From the NCBI GenBank assembly GCA_019915135.1, contig JAHLMK010000005.1, positions 496,001-560,000 of the forward strand: a stretch of 64,000 nucleotides of DNA. The letters are read 5' to 3'. Position numbers and translations under genes: made by a program. The notes under the pieces were generated by a model. The model saw only the letters and a list, made by a program, of their open reading frames with translations, did not search any database and was not told where the DNA came from. This stretch comes from Strobilurus pachycystidiatus (Eukaryota > Basidiomycota > Agaricomycetes > Agaricales > Physalacriaceae). Positions 57,164 through 64,000 of this stretch are shown one piece after another (the first letter of the stretch is position 1; each line of letters begins with the position of its first letter).

Positions 57164-57781
57164 TCATTTACCCCTCAAACTACAGCATGGCCTGCTCGGC
57201 GTCCCTTCGCGCTGGTAGTCCGTGATACCCAGCTCGGCAATCGCGCTCTCGATGAGTTCGTCCATCGTTTTGAGGAACGACCTGTGGATGGGGAGGTTGT
57301 CGCGCTGCTTGCGCATCTCCACTATCAAGGCGCCCCAGAACAGGTTGGCGCGATCCTGATCATTCACGAACATCCAGAGATAGTCCAACTCCAGAAAACA
57401 ACGCTGAGCGTCGTCTTCTGAGAGCCGGATGGCGAGCTCTGGGGCTACGCGGTTGTTGTTCAGGAACGTGGTTGCTCGAGTGGGACGGACCTGCTTTTTG
57501 TAGGCGGAGGTGGCGCGCCACGCGGTGCTGAGCGCGGTCTCCACTCGTTCGAGCGGAGTGGCCCTGCTGGCTGGTTTCGCCGCCAGCGCGTCCTGGAACG
57601 TCAGCCAGAAGACCCCATTGTGCAGGTAGTCGTAGTACCCGGCCTTCTGCAAGATCTCCCGTGTCGTCGTTGGGTTGGCGCACAGCAACTCGGCCAGGTG
57701 CAGGCTGATACCTGCGTCTAGTTCCGGCAGCGCGGTCCTGTTCGTCAAGAAACCGCTGTAGTCGAACAGGGGCCGCGTCAT
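57164..57781 (-). CDS. Uncharacterised protein adjoining the truncated retroelement
   Basis: ATG at 57779-57781, stop at 57164-57166, 205 residues. Segments: RPLFDYSGFLTNRTALPELD, EILQKAGYYDYLHNGVFWLT, APELAIRLSEDDAQRCFLEL and YLWMFVNDQDRANLFWGALI, ending IAELGITDYQREGTPSRPCC. The composition is that of a soluble helical protein, so it is more than a chance frame. No family recognised. It lies between the broken integrase end at 57881 and the right 46 bp repeat, whose last base is two bases from the stop codon. It may be cargo of, or host sequence flanking, whatever truncated the retroelement. Confidence 0.5.
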   Translation of the reverse strand: MTRPLFDYSGFLTNRTALPELDAGISLHLAELLCANPTTTREILQKAGYYDYLHNGVFWLTFQDALAAKPASRATPLERVETALSTAWRATSAYKKQVRPTRATTFLNNNRVAPELAIRLSEDDAQRCFLELDYLWMFVNDQDRANLFWGALIVEMRKQRDNLPIHRSFLKTMDELIESAIAELGITDYQREGTPSRPCCSLRGK

Positions 57782-59823
57782 TTTGACATGGTCCGGCCTG
57801 GCTTCGCAGGGAATGGACGGGAGCTAGCAGAGGGGGGTGGCAGTGGTGAGTTTCGCCGTTTCTCAACGCGTTTTTCGTCACTACTCACCTGCTCCTGCCT
57901 TAGGCATCCGGAAGGTGTCTATATAAGCCCTTTCGTAGATACCTGGAGTTGAAGTAATCGTTGGTGCAACCTTTATGTTACGTTTCTGGCGTTTCTGACA
58001 TAGTACACAGGTCCTTACATACCATCGTATGTCGACCTCCATACCTGGCCACCAGAATCGCTTCATGATGAGTTGTAACACGGAATATTGTCCTTTATGT
58101 CCTGCCCGGTCGTGTAGAGCTTTACAAACCGGGATTCGTTCATTTGGAAGTAGCACTCGACGGGGGTGGGAGTCCGAATGGGTTCGGTATAACCTTTCAT
58201 GCTGGACAAAGAAGTCTTTGCTCCATTTCTTCAAGTCTTCGTCCTCAAGTACATCTTTCGATTGTAAGTAAGGTTGAAGTTTGGGCAAATAGGTCTCCCA
58301 CAAACGCTCCCTTTTGCTCTTATTGAGCTCCGGGAACTCCGTGATATGCATCCAACCTTCGATATCCTTAACATTGACTAGTCCCGAAGTCCTTACCGCT
58401 TTAGAAACCTTTATATGGTCTGGTAAAGGACTCCGTACTATTTCCTGGAAATAGCCTCCCCTACTGTCGATGTCATTCCTGAAAGTGTCAAAGTCTAACG
58501 GCTGCTCCTCTATAGGCAGACCTTTAGGCTCCTGGTACTCAAAGGTATTGACCTCGTCATCCTCTATGTTTATGTGAGGTCTGGGTACTACTACATCATG
58601 CTCTGAAGCTGGACGGCGACTTAAACCATCCGGGCCATGAACCTTTCCTGGTACGTGTACAAGCGTGAAGTGATACATCAAGATCTCCTCAGCCCACCTT
58701 TGCAGGTTTGCGTTCGCTAAGGAGTCCACGTTGGATAACATGCCCTTGATGTATTTTGCATCCACTTCAATTTCTAGTTTTCTACACCCTAGCAGGTAGT
58801 ACTTACACGCGGACAGAGCTCTGAAGAGCCCGAATAGTTCTCGCTTGGCTTGCGAGTACCTTGCCTCTCTTTCGTTCAATGTCAGAGACATGAACTTGGC
58901 AAAGTATCGTTTCTTAGGGTCCTTGGGATCTACCTGGGACAGATAGAAACCTACTGCCTGGTAAGAGGTGTCTACCGACAGCGTGATTGGCGTGGACCAT
59001 TCATAATTCAGTGGTTTCAGCATCGGACAAGTTCGTATGGCTTCCTTTAAGGTATCCATACTTTCCTGCTCCTCGTCTGTCCATCTGAACTTGGTAATGT
59101 CTTTGGTTAACCTGGTCAAAGGTAACGCCTTCTTAGAGTAGTCCTTTACGAATGCTCTGAAGATTCCAGCTGTTCCTAAGAACGAACGGACTTCCGTGAG
59201 CGCTTTACAAGGGGGCCAATCCGAGATCACCTTAACGCGATCTTCAGCTGGCTTTCTACCTTCGTAGGTACAGACATGTCCTACTACCACAATTTCTTCT
59301 GCACAAATGATAGCCTTGTGACCAGAAAAGGTCCCCCCGGCATGTTTCATTCGTTGTATGATTCTGTTCATGTTCACAAGGTGTTCCCAAACGAAACGCC
59401 TTACTTCAGGATGACCTGGAAGCGTTTCGTAGGTACCATCAGCTTGTTCATATCGCGTGGCGGGCCCGCGGACGGGCACATCGTCGATATAAGGTCTGGT
59501 GAAGGCTGGTATTTCATCCTTGAGAATCGTTGTAACATCGTCATGAAAGATAGGTACTGAATTAGTCCAGCCCATCGGTAAGGTCTTTAACCTTAATGCT
59601 CCGTAAGGTGTCGAGAAGGTGGTCATATCGCGAGACGCGGTGGCAAGGAGCCGTTCGTCATATCCAACGAACAGGTCCAAGGTCCCTCCACAACTTCGTC
59701 CTGCAAAGGACTCCGCTAGTTCCTCCGTGGCTGGAGGTAACCCTGAGTGCGCAATGGTCACCGCATTGAGTGGTTCCAGACTATGCACTAGGCGAAGCTT
59801 CTTTCCATCCTTCTTAACAACAC

Positions 59824-59833
59824 AAAACCACCT
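59824..59833. repeat. Left 10 bp target duplication of the 471 bp element
   Basis: AAAACCACCT, repeated exactly at 60305-60314. Confidence 0.85.
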
Positions 59834-60304
59834 AGACATGAGCACGAATGTCGGATATTTTCGGATATTTCAATTATATTCGTATCCGACATCCGAAGTT
59901 ATTCGGATGTCGGATGTCGGATATCCTTCGGATGTCGGATACCTCTCGGATGTCGGATGTTCACTTCCTGAGCAAACATCTGAACCATGATAGTTGTGAC
60001 TATAATATGAGAGTGTTCTGTATTAGCTATGTGACTCTAATTGACATTCACACCCAGTTTACTATCATAACTTCACAGTATGTATAGTTTTAGACTGTGA
60101 TTGATGCAATTATAATCCAATATTCATGGATATTCAAATATATTTGGATATATTCGAATGAATATCCGCAGATATTCGGATATTGGTCATTTAACTCGGA
60201 TAGAATGTCGGATGTCCATCCGAATACGAATATCTGGGTTTGGGGTGCACATATTCGTCGTTCGGATGTCGGATATATCCGAATAGACACTCGTGATCAT
60301 GTCT
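59834..60304. mobile_element. 471 bp non-autonomous inverted-repeat element inserted in pol
   Basis: The left end AGACATGAGCACGAATGTC and the right end (reverse complement) AGACATGATCACGAGTGTC match at 17 of 19 positions. The element is flanked by the 10 bp direct repeat AAAACCACCT. Removing it with one repeat copy restores the RT frame (RSRWFCVVKKDGK), which proves insertion. It has no ORF and is AT-rich with many CGGATGTCGGAT / ATCCGACATCCG words at both ends and TATTCGAATGAATATC-like palindromes inside. A 9-11 bp duplication suggests a Mutator-type transposase; hAT-type (8 bp) fits less well. Confidence 0.85.
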
Positions 60305-60314
60305 AAAACCACCT
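60305..60314. repeat. Right 10 bp target duplication of the 471 bp element
   Basis: AAAACCACCT, matching 59824-59833. Confidence 0.85.
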
Positions 60315-61279
60315 GGAGCGGTATGAGGAGTTCGAAGGCTCATACACGCCCGAGTCTAGTTTGTGTTTGATAATCTTACAGACTTCATCGTAGATTCCTG
60401 GTGGAATTGGTATATTCCTTAACACCCAAGGTGTGTGTGGTATTACCGGGATATCCACTGGTGGAAAGAACTCTGGTTTGAAGTGTCCTTTCTCAGATTC
60501 TTCCCAGGCAAAGCCTTCGTTCTGGTTACAGAAGATGGAGTCTATAATCTGTCTTTCTGCATCCGTTAGGAAGTCCCCGACGTGGTCGGCTTGTATCTGT
60601 TCCCTCCTTTCGGCAGTATACCTACCTGTGGGTACGAAGGGTGGTGGATCAGGTACTAATTCAGGCATCCCAGCTAGTGGGTCTCCATGAATGTGGCGCT
60701 TGATCCTGAATTCTTCAGGTAAGGTTCCAAGGTGAGCTTTGGTTTTCAAGGCCACTGGCTTGTACTTCTTTCCTACGAATACACCCCTCTTAGGGATCTG
60801 ACTTTCCAACCTTAGGAACTCCTGTTGGGCCTCCGCCATGTAATCCTTTGGTAAGGTTACCGACAAGCCCGTGAAGACCTGTTCTAGCTCCTTTGGTACC
60901 CCGTAAAAGAGATTCAAAGTCGCAGTGGCGTAGGACTTAAGTTCTTCTTGGTCTTCCGCAATCTGGTTGATATTGAATACCTTGCGAAAGCCTTGAGTCT
61001 TGGTTGGGACCTTTAATAGTCCCGTAGGTGTCACCATATGTTCTGGGACGGTCATGTGTGTCGATGCTGGGTGCATCGATGCATGCATAAAGGCGTGTTG
61101 TTTCCTTAACCTTTTGGCTGCCTGATGAACCCTATTGGGTGACTTCTTCATGTATAGGGACGTTAAGTCTCCTTCCCCGAAGGTCTCCCTGTTATCACCA
61201 GGTATCCAACTTTGCTTTACTTCGATGTTTCCTTCTGGTGACCTTTCAAGGATCAACACGGCTTCTTCATAGGAATTTC

Positions 61280-62452
61280 CTACGTCCTTAGGTTCCCGTG
61301 AAAACCCGTTTGTCCCCCTGGAATCATATGTCTTGGGATCTGTCCTCGACGGTAAGAAGGTAGCGATAACTTCTTCCCATTGGTGTTATCCGTAAGGGTT
61401 CCGATTGCGTTCCCGTTGGGAAGGTTGGTGATGACCAGGTTTGAAACGATCTCGAAAGGTCGTCCCAGTAGGACCTCATAGGCGGGGTCCTGCAACACAT
61501 GCAGCTGAAGGTAATAGACAATACCTTCAAAGTCAAAAGGTATGTTACGAGCCAATCCCAAGGTACTGGTTTGTCCCTTGTCCGCACTTTCCATAGTAAT
61601 GGTGAAAGTGGGATCATAGGCTATTCCTAGTTCCAATGCTGCCTTGAGCGAAATGGAGGCAATCTGTGACCCACCATCCACTAAACTCTCCTTTTTACCA
61701 TTCTTGTTAATCAAGGGCCAAAAGGTTCGTAGATCTGCATTTTCCGGCGCCATATTGCCACTTATCATTTGAAAGGGACCAGTATAGTGACCTCCGGAAA
61801 GGTTTACAAACTGTTCTACCGCATCGTGGACTATAATTCCACCAATAGGTAAATCACCTTGTTCATGAAAGTTGACTGAATATAGCTCGGGTTGGAAGTG
61901 ATCTTGGACCGTATCGGCCACTACTTCTGTCTTGAATACAGCCACAGGCGTGTTGCGTTTCCTGATGAAGTCCGAAATGCTCTGCTGCCAAGGGGGGTTG
62001 GTAGCTAGTAGGGCTTCGGGTAACAAGAACTTCCAGGCTTCACGCCAACTGGGATTTTTGTGCAAGAGTTCTTCTGCCAGGCTACGACGTTGGAAACTCT
62101 TGACCTTAGGTTCCTTAGGTTGAACCTTTGGTTGGTTCTTTTCTGGCAGAGTTGAATCTGCTTTTGGTTGCGGCACCGGGTCGGGTTCTTCCATCGCCAG
62201 GACTTCGTCAAGAAGGTCCTGGTCAACAGGTTCTACTTCTTGAGTGACTTCCGGCTTGGAGAATGATACCTTAGGCGGCGCTGCTTTTGGAATGACCACG
62301 GACACCCGGTCCTTAGGCCATGAGGTTACCTTCTTTTGTGGAGTTGAATCCATAGGTGCACTAGGTGCTTTTGCGCTCTGACGAGTCTGACGAGTTTCTA
62401 CAGTGAACTGGCTCTCCGGAGGAGTATGTGCTAACTGCACTCCTTCCTTCAT
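61280..62452 (-). CDS. Protease-region ORF of the second Ty3-type element
   Basis: 390 codons from ATG 62450-62452 to TAG 61280-61282. The first 130 residues are a charged, Pro/Lys-rich linker (QPKVQPKEPKVKSFQRRSLA). A retropepsin-like domain follows with ESLVDGGSQIASISLKAALE (Asp-Gly-Gly in place of the usual Asp-Ser/Thr-Gly) and YEVLLGRPFEIVSNLVI. The ATG overlaps the gag stop as ATGA, so translation could be coupled by termination and reinitiation. Near the end the coding signal shifts by one base into the RT frame (EPKDVGNSYEEAVLI), leaving the short tail GNLRT. Confidence 0.75.
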   Translation of the reverse strand: MKEGVQLAHTPPESQFTVETRQTRQSAKAPSAPMDSTPQKKVTSWPKDRVSVVIPKAAPPKVSFSKPEVTQEVEPVDQDLLDEVLAMEEPDPVPQPKADSTLPEKNQPKVQPKEPKVKSFQRRSLAEELLHKNPSWREAWKFLLPEALLATNPPWQQSISDFIRKRNTPVAVFKTEVVADTVQDHFQPELYSVNFHEQGDLPIGGIIVHDAVEQFVNLSGGHYTGPFQMISGNMAPENADLRTFWPLINKNGKKESLVDGGSQIASISLKAALELGIAYDPTFTITMESADKGQTSTLGLARNIPFDFEGIVYYLQLHVLQDPAYEVLLGRPFEIVSNLVITNLPNGNAIGTLTDNTNGKKLSLPSYRRGQIPRHMIPGGQTGFHGNLRT

Positions 62453-63999
62453 CGAGCCCTGCCGAAACCCTGATAGGCGTCGGGGGCAAACTCTTCTTCT
62501 TGGGTTGGGGTTTGAACATACATCGCGACCTCAGGTGCAAACTCATCTTCTTGAGATTGGAACGCCGATACCTTAGGTGCATTTTCTTGTTGAAACTTCT
62601 GAATTTGTTCCCAAGGGCTGAGAGGCTGCTTGGGACTAACCCTTTGAATAGGTTGACTAGTAGTTCCGTTTGTTACATGATATATGTTGGTACCGCCAGG
62701 CTTGTAGATATGACCATTGCTTTCGCACATTTCCTTTGTAGGACAATTTGCTACAATGTGTCCTAGCTCACGGCAGAAGTAGCACCTTCCATCGTTAACT
62801 ACGAACTTGTTTCCTGGGAACGCGCCCGGAGGAGCTTTGTAGAGTCCATTCGGTAAGTTGGTCGGGACTGAGACACCTTGAGCAGGTGTTTGTAGATAAA
62901 TCGGCGAGGCTTCTTGTACAAAACCTTGGGTGCGGAGTCCTTGCGGACCTCCACGCTGTAAGGTATGGAGAAGTTCTGCCATCATCTTCTGATCAGCCTT
63001 GCGAGCCTCTTCGCGTTCCTTTTCTCCTTTCTGGATAATGTCCTGAAGGCTAGCTACCCTATTCAGGTATTCATCCAACTCCTCTGTCTTGATTCGGGTG
63101 GTAGAGGCGGGAATAAGTTCTCTGTTATAAGGACTATCCTTCGCACTCTTGCTCATCCATTTATCGGTCAAGAAGTAGTTGGAGATCGCTGCCTCGACCT
63201 CTGACAATGTGAAGTCATAGGTGGGGGTTGTCCCGGCTGTTGCATTAGCTTTCGCATCGCGCCTGAGGTCCCCAAGGACATTATGCCAAACTCCCTCTGT
63301 GATAGAGGACTTGATATCTTCTATAGCACCCTTATTGGTAAGTTCTCCCGACGTGATAAGATGTCCCATGATATGGAGCACTTCGCGCTGAAAGCTTTCC
63401 CATTTCTGCTTGTTGGCTACGGGCCTAGCCAGGTACGGGTCCAAGGCATCCTTTAGGTCGGCCGGGACGTACGTAGGATCGTTCTTTCCCTTTGAGTATG
63501 AGGAAAGAACTGATTCTTGGAAGTCCGCCCAGACACCTTTCAGGTAGTCTGGGTTTTTGTGCCACCTTAGGCGTTGTTCGTGGCCGGCGTATAGTGCCGC
63601 TACTTCCAACTTAGTACCTTGTTCGGTGATTCCTGTCTGGTCAAAGATCCAGTTGCACATCGTGAAGAATTCCCTCACATCGTCTCCAGAGTGTCCCTTG
63701 AACTTTGGGGCATCACTTGAGAATGGTATCGGGATCTTCTTGCCTTGGATCTCGCCTCTAGCTTCAGCGCTAAGTTCCTCGGAAGGTACAATTGCTCGTA
63801 CTGCCATTACTGGAACTGGTATCGTGTTTTGGGTAGACGGGTTAAAGTCAATGAAGGGGGTAATAGGTTCTGGACTTTCGGGGTCTTCAAGGTCAGTCAA
63901 AGGACTTCCGAAAGGTGTCACAAATGCGGGACTAGGCGAAGTTCTAGAGTCCGAATGTCTTCGGATACTGGTTGGAGTTCTCGAAGGTGATTCAGGATC
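62449..63999 (-). CDS. gag: Gag of the second Ty3-type element (5' end outside the window)
   Basis: The frame is open from the window edge (DPESPSRTPTSIRRHSDSRT) and ends in TGA at 62449-62451. The capsid region has FSSDAPKFKGHSGDDVREFF and LEVAALYAGHEQRLRWHKNP. A coiled stretch (LQDIIQKGEKEREEARKADQ) and a zinc knuckle CYFCRELGHIVANC (CX2CX4HX4C) follow, then a Gln/Pro-rich tail. At least 516 residues. It is unlike the chromovirus Gag except for the knuckle. No internal stops. Confidence 0.85.
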   Translation of the reverse strand, partial: DPESPSRTPTSIRRHSDSRTSPSPAFVTPFGSPLTDLEDPESPEPITPFIDFNPSTQNTIPVPVMAVRAIVPSEELSAEARGEIQGKKIPIPFSSDAPKFKGHSGDDVREFFTMCNWIFDQTGITEQGTKLEVAALYAGHEQRLRWHKNPDYLKGVWADFQESVLSSYSKGKNDPTYVPADLKDALDPYLARPVANKQKWESFQREVLHIMGHLITSGELTNKGAIEDIKSSITEGVWHNVLGDLRRDAKANATAGTTPTYDFTLSEVEAAISNYFLTDKWMSKSAKDSPYNRELIPASTTRIKTEELDEYLNRVASLQDIIQKGEKEREEARKADQKMMAELLHTLQRGGPQGLRTQGFVQEASPIYLQTPAQGVSVPTNLPNGLYKAPPGAFPGNKFVVNDGRCYFCRELGHIVANCPTKEMCESNGHIYKPGGTNIYHVTNGTTSQPIQRVSPKQPLSPWEQIQKFQQENAPKVSAFQSQEDEFAPEVAMYVQTPTQEEEFAPDAYQGFGRAR

Positions 64000-64000
64000 T

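Larger units (their letters stand above)
57881..61310 (-). pseudogene. Pol (RT, RNase H, partial integrase) of the second Ty3-type element
   Basis: Coding starts near 61310, where the frame leaves the protease ORF, and reads SYEEAVLILERSPEGNIEVK. RT follows: VIPHTPWVLRNIPIPPGIYD, then SSYRSRWF at the inserted element; on the far side it resumes with SRWFCVVKKDGKKLRLVHSL, GGTLDLFVGYDERLLA and catalytic RPYIDDVPVRGP. RNase H has LSVDTSYQAVGFYLSQ and AKRELFGLFRALSACK. The integrase zinc region HDRAGHKGQYSVLQLIMKRF with CVLCQKRQKR follows, and the coding ends at AYIDTFRMPKAG, after the first DDE aspartate. Everything beyond is missing. Apart from the insertion and truncation I see no stop in the frame. 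Confidence 0.85.
57881..64000 (-). mobile_element. Second Ty3-type retroelement, 3' truncated and interrupted
   Basis: Read on the minus strand the order is gag (from beyond the window edge), protease, reverse transcriptase, RNase H and the start of integrase, which breaks off at 57881. A 471 bp inverted-repeat element (59834-60304) sits inside the RT region. No LTR is visible in the window; the 5' LTR would lie past 64000 and the 3' LTR has been lost. The RT signature YIDD and gag differ from the chromovirus at 43-50 kb, so it belongs to another lineage. Confidence 0.85.

Overview
The window is nuclear DNA from a filamentous basidiomycete, most likely an Agaricomycete. Genes are dense and split by many 45-60 nt introns with fungal GT..AG borders and occasional GC..AG. 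Two families known almost only from this group are present (DUF6535 and a DUF6532-like protein), and the mobile elements are typical of it: a Plavaka transposase, a chromodomain-bearing Ty3-type retrotransposon, a second Ty3-type element and hAT relics. I could not run searches; names rest on family motifs read in translations after splicing by eye.

Left half (1 to about 26.6 kb) is ordinary conserved gene space: the 3' end of an unidentified gene, MMS19 (cytosolic iron-sulfur targeting), a tail-to-tail pair of secreted T1-type ribonucleases, tropomyosin, a UPF0662/DUF2408 protein, ribosome biogenesis factor RPF1, a ZIP zinc transporter, the kinetochore subunit Dam1 divergent from complex I subunit NDUFB7, an unknown membrane protein, a DUF6535 protein, a short basic protein and a class I alpha-1,2-mannosidase.

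Right half (about 26.6 to 64 kb) is mobile or accessory DNA. It begins with a tandem duplication and a 5'-truncated hAT transposase. Next is a block of about 10 kb in which a Plavaka transposase gene faces away from two plus-strand genes (an unknown protein and a DUF6532-like protein), with three hairpin-forming repeats in the shared upstream region and CAAG-rich AT-rich flanks. A three-gene module follows (gene A, gene B, and a divergent zinc-cluster-like protein). Gene A is split inside an exon by a 6,930 bp Ty3 chromovirus with 539 bp LTRs that differ at one base and a 5 bp target duplication. From 53.5 to 57.2 kb lies repeat-rich DNA bounded by a 46 bp inverted repeat. The window ends in a second, minus-strand Ty3-type element that is cut off in integrase and interrupted by a 471 bp inverted-repeat insertion with a 10 bp target duplication.

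The most interesting items are the Plavaka block with its compensated hairpin repeats, the clean insertion of the LTR element into gene A, the 471 bp element inside pol, and the mirror-image ribonuclease pair with identical exon lengths.
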